Positions 47,601 through 59,569 of a DNA stretch of 64,000 nucleotides are shown piece after piece. The translations under genes were made by a program, and so were the position numbers. Under the pieces are notes generated by a model, which did no database searches, was not told the DNA's origin, and worked only from the letters and a program-made list of their open reading frames with translations. Within the stretch, counting starts at the first letter, position 1. Each line of letters starts with the position of its first letter. Origin of the DNA: Acanthochlamys bracteata (lineage: Eukaryota; Streptophyta; Magnoliopsida; Pandanales; Velloziaceae); assembly GCA_019914995.1 (NCBI GenBank), contig CM034133.1, positions 2,976,001 through 3,040,000 on the forward strand. The letters run 5' to 3'.

Positions 47601-50600
47601 AAGAATATGACAAATGATATACCACTAATTCTGGATGCTCTACGAACCTCTGAGTACATAGAAGTGCAGGTTTTTGTTTTCGTTCTAACCCATATTGACA
47701 ACTTTTATGATATATCCAAATTCAAGGATTTTTATTTTCATTCTAAACTCTTGTAATGCTTCTATGGTTGACAGGAGGACAAAATTCGGAGGCGTAATGA
47801 CTGGCCAAAATATGTTTCATCTTCAGGAAATAGTAGATTTTCTAGAGATGGTCAACCGTCTGGGGATTCTGATGGCAATCCTTCATCGATCAAGGGGAAG
47901 AATGAAATGAGTGAAATTAATTGGATCACAGCTTGCATGAACAAGGACAGTGAGGCAAAATCTAATACCGAGAATGAATGCTCTCTACTAAGGGAGGATT
48001 GTAAACTAGAATCTACTAGTGCCTTGGATTGTGATGATGCAAACATGCTGAATGCATATGAACCCCAGGTTCTCAATAGAGATTCAGAAGGAAGAAGTGG
48101 GAGCCTTGGAAGTAGTTCACTGCCCAAAGCTGGAACAAGAGAAAGTCATGTTGGATGCAGCTTATCTTCACAAAATGATTCCAGTGGCACTATGATTGAT
48201 TCTAAGGTTGTTGATGATGGCAATGCTGCTCTATATCGAAATTCAGCTGGTTCCTCCACTCCCATCTATGACAAATCAAAAGTTCAGAGCTTGAAGATAG
48301 TGTCAGATAAGAGATATAGCAAGAGAAGTCTTGGAAATTGCTCAAGTGATACTTCTTGTGATTCTCCTAATTTTACTAGGGAGCAGAGTACATTCATGCT
48401 TGACGAGGAACTTGAATTTGAGCATGTATCACACTGCGACAATATCTTGTCAAGGTGAAGAGTTATATAGTTGTTGTTTCTTTCATATTATATAGGTAGC
48501 TAATAGCATTTTCTGGTAGTGTTCTATTAAGCAAGTTATGGTGGTACTATTTGTTGCCCTCTGGCTCTTTAGTAGCTGAAATAAGATTTTGATATTAAGC
48601 TTGATATAGATATTCAATGACCATCTTAGGGTATGTTAGGTAGGTTTTGCTGTGCTAAAAGGTGCCTCCAGAAGATCATAAGTTTTGTTTTGTGATCTCT
48701 ATATCTGATTCTATCCAGCTTCATATTAAGCATTTTGTCGCATATTTAGTTTTCTTAGCTGGTTATGTAGTAGGCAATGTCTATGTTGGGGCTTATAGTT
48801 TTGCTGCTTGATTAATCCTTTATGATCCCTTTATTTGTCATTTTTTTAGCATTACAATAAGCTTGGCCTTTTTCATATTAGTTTTGGCAGCTAAGAATTG
48901 GGGAATAATGTGGTTATGACCATCCTGCATGTGATGTTCATTGGAGCTGGTTCTTTGTATAAGTTACTGCCAATGAAAAGGTTCTTTGAAATGCAGGATT
49001 GATGAAGAGGAAGAAACAGATGTCAATGACCAGGATGTACATAGGCTTGTCATTGTTACTCAAGTAAGATTGAAGGGTCTGTATGTTATGTTTCATTTTG
49101 CTCCTTTTGTCCTGTGCATTCTAACTGTGTTGAGATTATCTTGTTTGTTGTGGCTACCATAAAAGAAAAAAAATCAATAAAAACAAGTTAAATCAGGTTG
49201 AGATTTAGATGAGTTAAGGTAGTGATATGGCTGCTATTTATGTAAATGGATGTTATGACTATAGTGAGTTATTACAAGGTGATGCTGCACGTACTAATTT
49301 TTTTTTTTAATAGAATTCCTTTCTATGTGGTTCTGATTATTTATTTATTTATTTACTTAGTTATGTTTTTGGTAAAGAGATATGGATGGCTAGTATGATT
49401 TAACGAGCTGTTGATATTAAATGGATGATTATTAACCGAATATCTTGAATATTCTTGTTATAATACTCTTGAAATCTTAGGTAATGTGTATGCTGGCTAG
49501 TTATCTGAGATTTCCATATCTTTTGCATCAACTTAAGAGTAAAGTTCCTCATTGAGTATCTTTACTGGTGCTCTTTCCTGATTTTGTGCAGGATTTTGGA
49601 TCTGGAAAAAATGATAGAGGTGGCGTAAGTGATACAGAGCAACTATCGAGTGATGACCTTGCAACTGCCATCAGTGATGGCCTTTACTTTTATGAGCAGG
49701 TACCTGTCAATTACAAAAGTTACTGTAGAAGTGTCTATCACACAAATCATATAGTTTAGATCCTCCAGATGTGACTTTAATGCTCGAACTATAACAACTT
49801 GCAGGAATTGAAAGCAAAGCATTCGAGCATTCAGAGAAATAATTCTAGCTCTGAATCTAAAGCTGGGGATTCAAAATCTTCTAGTGTGGCAACTACTTCT
49901 GGAAGGGTAAATACCAAAACTATTAGTAATGTTTCCCTTCAAGAGGGTGGACATTCTACTTTCCGAAAGCGGCAAAGTAAGAGCATGAACAAGGCACTAT
50001 CTTCAAACAAGCAGAGGTTGTTTTTAAAAAATCATGGCAATTCACGTAATCATCATCATGGGAGCGTATCAGAAAGTCCCCCAGTAGGATTTTTCTTTGC
50101 CTCAACTCCTCCCGACAGTTTTAAGTGAGTGAATGCTGGTTAAATATTAACTGAAATCTGGTTGGCTGCCTTATTTATTAGAGCTTGTGTCCTTGTCAAC
50201 TGCTACCTTCTTTACGTGCACAATTACCGTGTTTCTTGCTTCTTGCAGCATAGCAACTTCAAAGTTAGGTAGCTCTCCTCGTGGGGCTTTGTCTGGTGGC
50301 AGTCCACCTGTGGGCTCCATGCCAAAACCTTTTCCTCCATTTCAGCATCCAAGCCATCAGCTGTTGGAAGAAAATGAATTCAAGCAGCAAAAGTACATGC
50401 ATCCTTCTTATAATGCCTTGATTTGTCCAAACTTCTCTGCTCTTGCATGAATATTTTTCATCATTAACTGATAACTTGTCTGTTCATATAGGTATGTAAA
50501 ATTCCATAAACGCTGTCTTAATGAGCGGAAAAGATTAGGAATTGGTCACAGTGAGGTATAATTTCTTAATGCACTGAGTTTTGTTCTAATCATTGAAGTT

Positions 50601-52651
50601 TCTAAAAGTGAGTTCTTTTGCAGTGTATTTATCCATCAAACATATGGTTTTCTTTATCAACCCCTCAAATCCTATTACGTATCAACAGTCTATGTGAGCT
50701 TTTGTACAGTCAAATCTTGTTTGTGGTGGATGCTTGTACTTGGGCATAAGCTAGGGGTGAGAGCAAGTTCTGGCTTAGTTCCTTGTACATATAATATCTC
50801 TAGGTGGTGTATGAGATCTGAGTGTCGAGGATGTTCTATGTCATTAATGGGGAAATAGTGGTCGTTTGGCTTCGTGTTTCTTTGAATCATGTTTATCACT
50901 GAATATTATTTTCGGGAAATCTAAAGTGAGTAGAAAAAAAGAATGCAGGTAACACAGTTTGGAGGAACGCAACTGATTGACCTCCATAGGTGCAGTTAAG
51001 TGGTTGGAATGGCAGGTATGGGGGCAGTAGGTTGCTTGAAGATCTGAGAAGGAAGGTTTCCTTTTAAGTAATACAGGATTAAGGAGCGTAGGAGGTACCG
51101 CATGTGTACAAAAATAAAGGCATGATTTATTAGTGGTGGTTGGCCTTTGGTGCTGTGAGGAAAAGAAATGTATCTGTGGAATTGGTTAAGACTAATAAGT
51201 GACGGGACTGTCTGGATAGTTAAAATGTTATGGGAAGTTGAAGCTACAGACTGCTAACTTTGTCGTCAGTTTTCGTTGACTATTAAATAGCAGAATGCTT
51301 TTCCCTTTACCCTGAATTTTAAGCAATTATAAAGCCCCTGAAAAGTTTGTAGAAATCACAAATCTTCTGATAAAAAATTATGAAAAATCTTGAAAGTACC
51401 GCACATGATATTTTTTTTGCTTTTAAGTTAAACCATAAAATTCTGGTCAAAACTTGCTTTTTCAGTGAATTTCCCTATAATAGTACTTGTGAGTTTGTAC
51501 AATAATTTCTTACGCCAATGTTCATTTTGGTTGCTTAGTACTTTTATTTCTAGCTAATGAAACTTTTTTCTTTTGATGTAGGAAATGAACACATTATACC
51601 GCTTTTGGTCTTATTTTTTGCGAAATATGTTCTCTCAGTCTATGTATAATGAATTCCGTAAACTTGCATTGGAAGATGCAGCTAATAAATATCATTATGG
51701 GTTAGAGTGTCTTTTCAGATTTTACAGGTAGTGAATCTATATATCTTTTGTCGGAGTTATCGACTTGATGTTTTTCGCCGGATCAGGCTGTTCATTGCTT
51801 TCATTTGGTTGTTACCTTGCAGTTATGGGTTGGAGAACAAATTTCGGGAAGATCTCTATAATGATTTTGAACAGCTGACGCTTGACTTTTACCACAAGGG
51901 CAACCTATATGGCCTTGAAAAATACTGGTAATATTAAAAGCTTTTAACTCTTATTAGATTGGAGTTCTTATTCTTTCACAAATGCTTCATGTTAATGTTT
52001 TGATGGGCAAGCTAGGTTAATGTGCAGGCTGGGTTTGTCGGTTTTGCTCTAGCGAAAAAATCTTGTTAAGGTTGAGTTAGTATTGTACTTATGGCACCAA
52101 CTTTGACATACTTGTACATGGCTGGGATTGCTGGAAGCTAGAAGAGAGGTGAATTTGATCCATGCATGTCTTCGGTTGACTATGTTTTGATTTGCTTTTA
52201 AGCTTATTGATATTTCAAGATTGTGTTTGCATGGTTGTAGAGCCCTGCTTAATATGTGATATAGCATTACAAGAGTTCTAGTATGTTCCTTCCCATGTTA
52301 TTTTGTTGTAGTTGTTTTATATTGTTTGCATAATATTGTTAATCTCTTGAACTAGTTTTCTTCCGATGTGAAACTATTGTTCTTTAGCTGTCATTTATTA
52401 TTTCTATCTCATCCTTGTTGGTGGAGATGACTTATTTCTGTACATATGACAGGGCGTTCCATCACTATCGTGAATTGAGGGATAAAAAGGAGCCTCTCAA
52501 GAAGCACCCTGAATTGGAGAGACTGCTCAAGGAGGAGTATCGTACACTGGAGGATTTTAGGGCGAAGGAGAAGACTGAGAAGGCTGCATCAAAAGAATGT
52601 GGCAGCAGTGGCACAACTGGTTTGGTCGATACTGACATTCATCAACTGTGA
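44644..52651 (+). CDS. LARP1: La-related protein 1 (LARP1), complete, 14 exons
   Basis: Exons: 44644-44958, 46339-46912, 47008-47179, 47408-47498, 47598-47669, 47775-48454, 48997-49063, 49592-49699, 49805-50124, 50249-50392, 50492-50555, 51582-51727, 51823-51927 and 52453-52651. They sum to 3057 nt, or 1018 residues. LARP1 binds mRNA caps and 5' TOP motifs and governs their translation and stability. In plants it directs heat-induced mRNA decay with XRN4. The N-terminus is Ala/Pro/Gly-rich and disordered. The La motif is at about 335-410 ([18 protein letters not shown], then [18 protein letters not shown]). A long acidic/Ser-rich middle follows. The C-terminal DM15 repeats (about 850-970) include [32 protein letters not shown] and [20 protein letters not shown]. 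The start ATG at 44644 follows a CT-rich leader. Intron 1 (1.4 kb) carries a MITE and tandem repeats. All junctions are GT-AG with consistent phases. Confidence 0.93.
45309..45632. mobile_element. MITE-like insertion in LARP1 intron 1
   Basis: The left end GGCGTTTGGAGTGCTTTT resembles the complement of the right end (GTACGTTGGAGTTGTTTTT). Inside, ATACTCTAGGTAT (45552-45564) and ATACCTAGAGTAT (45587-45599) are perfect 13-base inverted copies. No target duplication is certain. Confidence 0.5.
46154..46325 (+). repeat. Imperfect tandem repeat in LARP1 intron 1
   Basis: Three copies of a unit containing AAATCCT-TGACYCAGTAAT-ATTCTTCRAATAA, two of which continue to GTTTGGTATTCTGAA. The unit lies just upstream of the exon 2 acceptor (46338) and probably arose by local slippage or unequal exchange. 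Confidence 0.75.
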
Positions 52652-54192
52652 ACTAAAGCTGCAGATACTGGTTTAATTTTGATGTATGCAAGCATCTTTG
52701 AAGCTTTTGAATGTCAGGGTTTATGGATGCCTTTTGCTGAAATTTTGTTGTGTTAGGAGAGTGTGGGGCTCAGTGCCAATTTTGAGGCGGTCTAAAATAT
52801 GAGGCTGCTGAGTGCGTAATTATTTTTTTCCCCTGTGGCCAGATCTGTACATAGAATGAAAATAATCTATGCTGATGGTGGAAATTGAACAATAAAAGAT
52901 TCACAATTTGCCCACATGTTCCTTATATCTTTTTGCTCTTCTAGTCCTTTTTCGTTTTAATAAGGCTTTTGGTTATTTTCGCAAGGGATGCTACAGAGTT
53001 TTGAAATTGGATACTTCAAGAGTTGAGGATTTGCGCAAATTGATCTGAGTTTGGAAGAATGCAGCATGTTTGTCCTGAAAATAACGGATTTTTTCAGTAC
53101 AGGTTGTGATTTATTAGCAGTGGCTAGCATCTGGTATAATTCTTTTGAGATGGTTTTGCATCTCTGCTAATAAGATCTCTTGTATGATATAGCAGTAATA
53201 CTAATACTGCTTTTATGACTCACATATTGGTATTATAACACATATCATTACATCTCACCGAAATTTCCTTTCAACAAAGCAAAGATTTTCAAGCCACACG
53301 TCAACATGCAAGCTTTGTCGTGTTAAGTAACGTTCGTCAATCATAAGTATCAACGTCTGCACAAACAAGTTGAGACTAGAATGTAACGTAAGAGCCAGTT
53401 CAGACTAGGATCATATGCATCTTGATTCATCTATTGCATTCTCAGCACCTACTATTAAAAAGAATGGAACGTAAGAGTCGGTTTAGATTGAGAGTAAATA
53501 AGATAAAAAAAAGTAATAAATCGATTACATTCTTTAAGTGGCAAATCTTTCATAAAAACAATGAAGAATAGAAGTTCTCTTCATTACCTTATAGAAGAGT
53601 GATAATATTTCAGAGCAGTGAAATAGTTCGTATTCTTGTTAGTTAAAAAAATTACAGCATGCATATAGAGAGCTGTGACATGTCTTCTCTGAGATAATCT
53701 TTCCTTTAACGGTTTTATCATTATTTTCCCGTAAATGGAATCGCTCTACACCTACTTTTAACAAGAATGTAAAATATATGAAATCACTCTACACAAAGAT
53801 TAGATTAATGAAACCATTAAAGTTTGCCGCTGTACCAAAAAGCCTATTAATAGGATGGGCGTTAGGATACTGCATAAACTAATCTAAATATAAAAGGCGA
53901 TTTCTGTCAAACTAGCACTGCTACAAGCCTAGAAGTACTTTAGACCCCAAATGTCAATAGCTAAGCCCAAAATAAATTAAACCTCAGAGTGCAGCATCAG
54001 ATTGCCAAGACAAAGATCTACCTAGTATATACAACAACGGTACCAAGACCATCCCAGAGTTTACCACAAAAGTGGACCCATGCAGGTGTCTTTCAACCTT
54101 TGAACAGAAAGCGCCAGGATTTCATTTAATTCAGACAACCCAATGAACCCTAAGCACCACCAGTTTAGTAGGAAGGTGGCGATCAGTTGACT
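52652..54192. other. Convergent intergenic region between LARP1 and the Argonaute gene
   Basis: It contains the 3' UTRs of both genes. AATAAA at 52891-52896 is a plausible LARP1 polyadenylation signal, 240 bases after the stop. The interval 53000-53900 shows no coding or clear repeat structure, apart from a short repeated phrase (AACGTAAGAGYC near 53388 and 53470). Confidence 0.5.
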
Positions 54193-57100
54193 TCAGCAGA
54201 AGAACATCGAGCTGCTCACTTTGTCATGAAGCCTTGGCATATCAGGAAAGGTCTGGGAACCAGTATTAGTTCCATGGCTAGATGACGTTTCAGACATGTC
54301 ATCAAACTTCAGGAACTGCCCCATTTGTGAGGCAGCCAAGTGAGCATAGCAAATCGGTGCCACTGCACAACATGCAAATAGGGATCAACAAAAGGGTATA
54401 GGTAGTCTTTCTAAAAATGTAGCTACATTTATGATCAGAAATAAGGTGAAAATAACAGAAATCAGTAGAAAGCTATATATAGTATGTCATACCTATGGAG
54501 ATGGCAGTAGTACTTCTTTGGTAGCTGGACGCATGCAAAAAACAGAAAAAGAAAGATTTTAGTAAAAGGTTCACAGCATATGATAATACACGAAATGAAT
54601 TTCTTATAAGCTACGCATCCCACTTACACATAAGAAAGAGAATGAACAAGCTCCTGGAGGTCATCAGGGGAAAATCCAATCTCATCATAGAGAACATGAT
54701 AATGCGTTGGCCTAGAAGTACCCTGTTAAAACATAAGTGAAGGTTGGTAGACTCAAAAAAGAAAAGACTCTGTTAATGCCTAAGCATAATAGACCCAATA
54801 CAACATTAGTGGCTAAATTTCATAGAATGAATAAACTATGAAAGACCAAGAAAAGAAGAACTAACCCAACTTCAAGGTGTTTAAAAGTAGAAGCTCTACC
54901 TCAAGAAAGTAAAACCAGGCATGCAGTTAAAAAATGGAGTAAAATCATTTGCTTTAGTAAGCCAAGTATAAGATGCTTGGGACAAGTCTGTGAAATGTCT
55001 AGAGACTTGTCTTCAAATTCCTGTCACCAAAGGCTTGTACATTCTTATCCTCACTAAAAGCATAGAAAAGACCTAAACATTAATGAACTGATAGTTACCA
55101 TTTCTTTTCTCTAAAATGCAGGAAAGCAGACTCCTAACAGACCAATAACAAGAAGTCAAATTTAGATGATGCAGCTAATTTAAGGTCAACAGGATGCCAC
55201 AGTTGCAACCAGCACATTATAATACCATTCCGGGTATTACTTTGAAAAGAAATAAAAAGCAGGAGAAAAATGATAAAATGAAAGCGTAGAGCATTACTAT
55301 GGCTCCATTGTGAGAGCACATGAAGAAATCATAGTTCCGTGGATGGCAGATGTGATTATCAACAACAGTACCTGCATTTTAAATGAGGTTTCCAATGAAG
55401 TCAAAAGGAATAAACTTAACTTTCTCTGAAAATATAGTTAGACAAGAAAAACAAACCAGGGGGAACATTATCTGGGGAATTTGGATGGAAAAACTTCGTA
55501 TGATGATTCTTTTGGGCCACTATCAAGGTGAACTTTGGGGAATATTTTTCATCCAGAAACTTGCACGCCTACGATGAAAAGCAAACCATGGTAATCACTA
55601 GTCAGTAGACCCAAAATATAACAACAACAGGAAAAGAAGACAATACAAATTACCTCCAAAATTTGATTGAGTTCAAGGTTCAAAACTTGATTGAACTGTG
55701 ACTCGCTCACCCCATCCCTATAGCATATCAAGACAAAGAAGAAGATGGATGTCTTACAGCAAGAATTTAGAGTAAATAAAGAAGACAGAAAATAAACTAG
55801 ATACTGAAACTTGCATGAAAAGATACCTGAAAATAATAATATGTTCGGGCTTCCTTTTCCCAGAAGTAGAGTAGAATTCTACCAACAGCTCCCTGGATTT
55901 TAATAGACACATGCACGTCAGGAACATATGGAGCTCCTTTGAAGAAACAGTATGATAAAAGAAACTAGGTGAGAATGTCAAAGTTCAAGCTAGTCAAATC
56001 AGAGAGCATTTGCATTGACATGGGCGCAGCATCCCAAAACACTAGCGCACCTCATTATGCCTTCATCCTTGTCACCAACAGGTTTAAAGAGGGACTCTAT
56101 CATTTCAACCTTTGGGGACTGGGTCCTGACAGCCGCTCTATATTTAGATATCCGAGGCCACTGAAGTGAGCTTACAACCTGGGAAAAGGACAAATCAAAA
56201 CACCAGATTAACTAAATGCATGTCACATGCAAGAAGGGATGTTTAAACCCTTTCTCATTACTAAATGTAGTCCAGTGTATTACAGCAGCAATAGACGGGA
56301 CATCAGATCGACCAGGAGAGCCATGTGAAACATCCATTCCTAATATGATGGCAGGGGTTTTAGAAACCAGAGGAATGGATGGGGAAAGCTCAACCACCAG
56401 CAAAGAATTAAGTCCACCAAGCTGGATAGGTAAAAAAATTGAAACATCAGTGGTACCTCAAAGAAGGGAAGAAATTACAAACGTATGACAAATATTTTCT
56501 GAAATGCCTTTGCATTTATCTTCAAAAGCACATTGGTCAAGTACTGATCGTTGACTTTGGTCGGCGCAATGCACTGAGTAACTATTCCAAAATCAGAGAG
56601 ACATCTCCGCTTCCATGGACCTGAATTAGATGGATGCATCATTAAATGGTACCAAACCTATGAGCAATGTTTATATATAAGAAACCCAACCATAAACATC
56701 AGAGTTTTTCCTCTCAGGCAGAAGGCAGAGGAGAAACCGCGGTGCCCCAGGAAGCTTGGATTTAACTTGGTCAAACATGTCGTCAACACGAGCACTCGCG
56801 GGCGCACGCCTCATAGAAGGATTTTCCTCAAACACGTCAAATGGTGCTTCAACAACCTTAAAAAAAACTCATCCATCAGGTTCGGTACCATTTGTAAATT
56901 GAAGCAACTAGAAAGGAATGAACATGGAAGCAGTATGAACCTACAACTCCTTTTGCATCTCCACATTTGATCAAGTTATTAACAAGGCTTCTTATGTCAC
57001 AACGAGCAGAGAAGTTCACAACAGCCCAACGATCAACCTTGGTGGGTTCAATAAGTTTCTGCAAATGTGAAGATTGATGAAGTAAACTGACATTAACAGG

Positions 57101-59563
57101 AAAAATTAGCATCGCAAACAGATGTAAATGAAAATAAGGGAAGACCTTGTTGTTAAAATTCCATCTACCATTTCTTGGCATGAAATCTTCACCATTACCT
57201 ACCTTTAACTGAAAGAAAAATCATTTTGACATTAGCGTAAAAGTAAAAGTTAAACAACCAAAACAGATAAAGAATGCAACCAAACAAAGCCATAGACAAA
57301 CAACCTTTGGGGCTTGCAATACTCGACCATTAACTTGTGTAAACTTTGTACTTATTATGACACCGCATGACCGTAACATAGGGTCAGCATCATAATTATT
57401 GAATCTCAAGGCCTGGAAAATACAAGAGGTAAACTATCACAAAAGCCACAAGATTGACATATCAAGAAGAAAAATAAAGCAAAGGCATACTTCAGTTAAA
57501 ACCCTCATCCTTTCTTGAGGTTTCTGTCTTGATTTCTCTACTAGAGATGATCTCTGGAAATTTGTTAATGCTTTTGTGTATCTTTGTAAAGAGACAAGCT
57601 GACATAGCTGCAACGGCAGAAGTCAAAATAATCAGAAACTGCCATCATTAAGAAACAAAAGTGGGGACCTTAGATGAACAAACCTCTATTGGGAAGTAAG
57701 TTGGGCGTTTAGGTTTGCCGACATTGATGCATGGAAACTCAGGGAACCTTAGATTAGTTGCCCTGTACCTAACAAAGTACTCAGCCACAGTAATTTCAGT
57801 TTCAGATCCTTCGTCAACATTTCTTTTCAGGTTGAACCTGCAAAATGCAGATCAACTCTCAATCACATGGATTATCATCATAAACAAACCAACTAAACCA
57901 ACTGAGTAGCAACAAGTGAAAGGAAGGAATGCAAAACACAGCAGCATAAATATTTGTGATTCATTTAATCTACCAGCAAAAACGTGAAAATAAGCACAAT
58001 CACATGATTAAGCAATTTGGAAGTTTAAGACAATTGCAATCATTCAAATTTACAGCTACACGCTAAATTCTCCACAAAAAAAACCTTACAGTTGTTGGTT
58101 GCAGGGCAGGTCACTTAATCCAACAATCTTGTACTCTGTGTTGGTTGTAGCTGTTATTCTCAGATTTTTAAGCATGCGCTTGGCCTAGAAAAGTTTTTAA
58201 AAAGTTAATTATTGTCGTGAAATAACATGCAGATGGCATGTATAGTGAGATATTAAACGCAAAGGCAGCCTTACTCTTGCCCAATCAATTTGAAGTGGAT
58301 CCCTAACATTTTGGTTCTCAACAAGAAAGCTTATAACTGGACCTGGTTTAACAATCATGGTAGTTGAAACATCTACAAGAGGGAGAAATCACCAGCATCA
58401 GGAAGATAGAAAGATAACAGGCAAGTCATATAACTTATTGCAATTGCAGGTTGACTTGAAAGTATAGAATAGCATACCAATATTCAATGACAACCCTGAT
58501 TGGGTTGGTTTAAAGCTCGAGTGGAACCCTCTGCAACCCAGAACCCCTCCACCCAAATCTGTAAGGTTGGAAGGATTGTCTTGAAAGAAGGATTGGCGGA
58601 CTAAGAGGCAACCCCTGCATGAAATACTTGGATCAGAAGAGCACGGAATCAAAGGATAAGCTGGTGCATGTGACAGAAATGTGCTTACTTCCGTGCAGCA
58701 TGCTGCCTTAATACGATATCCAGCACTCTCAATGCCTCTTGAGAATTTTCGCTCTCCTGGCCTTTCAAAGCCATAGCAATGGACTCCATCGGAACTTTAG
58801 CAGCAAAACTCAATTCTACCTTGAAGGTTTTTGTCTGGTAGGGGCGTCTCACTCTCTTCTTGTCATTTTCTCCAGGGCTTTCATTACCACCATTACCATT
58901 GCTCCTGCAAGAGAAAACAGCATTAGCTCACTTTATGTGCATGAAAGTGGAAGCAAGCATTGACCAGAAGCAAGACATGAAGAGCAGAGTGCAAAAACCT
59001 GTTGGACTTCATATCCTCCAAAACAACAAAGAACTCATTGTTTACTTGTGGGAGAGGGCCCAAAGTGAATAAGCTTTTCTCTCCATCATAAGCAAAGTTC
59101 TTGTTGCCAAGTTCTGTGTCATATGTCTGTTGTAATTTATCCAACACCTTTCTTCCAATTCCTTTTCCATCCACAGTTCTATCATCTTCGTATTTTAGAA
59201 CAACCTATTCAGCGAAAATTGTATCAGTTCCAATGCATATTCATATTTATCTACACAAGTTAACTACATAATACAACAGCGTCTGTGCATGAAAAGTGCA
59301 TTTTAACGCTGCAGGAATAGGTGAGGTAGTAAGTTTACACTATAATGGTAGAAGCAGTCATCCACACTACAGACAGAAACATTGAAATGATTGGTCAAAA
59401 GTGGTATCATCTGCCCTTTCCTAGCAAGTGCAGGCCTTGCTAACGGAACCCTCTTAGATACCTTTTTGGGTTCCAGACCTGAGGGCCGCATTGGTGCAAA
59501 TTTTGGTGGTATTGGTGGTGGAGGAGGCAAGCTGTCGCAGTTAGCTCCATCCTGCGTCTCCAT
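54193..59563 (-). CDS. AGO4: AGO4-clade Argonaute, complete, 22 exons
   Basis: Exons from 5' to 3': 59563-59339, 59204-58999, 58904-58689, 58614-58478, 58372-58275, 58184-58090, 57837-57684, 57607-57491, 57412-57305, 57208-57146, 57058-56945, 56856-56691, 56620-56508, 56421-56284, 56178-56051, 55892-55827, 55717-55654, 55568-55457, 55371-55298, 54722-54628, 54524-54493 and 54362-54193. They sum to 2691 nt, or 896 residues. AGO4-clade proteins bind 24-nt siRNAs and guide RNA-directed DNA methylation by binding Pol V transcripts. A Pro-rich N-terminus ([14 protein letters not shown]) is followed by the N/L1 domain, PAZ (about 290-400), MID ([17 protein letters not shown]) and PIWI. The catalytic triad is visible: Asp in [13 protein letters not shown], Asp in [11 protein letters not shown], and His in [14 protein letters not shown], so slicing is likely retained. 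The C-terminus SSMFFC has the typical aromatic/Cys tail. The intron after 56508 starts GC. Assignment to AGO4/6/8/9/16 clade is firm; the exact orthologue is not. Confidence 0.93.
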
Positions 59564-59569
59564 CTTCTA

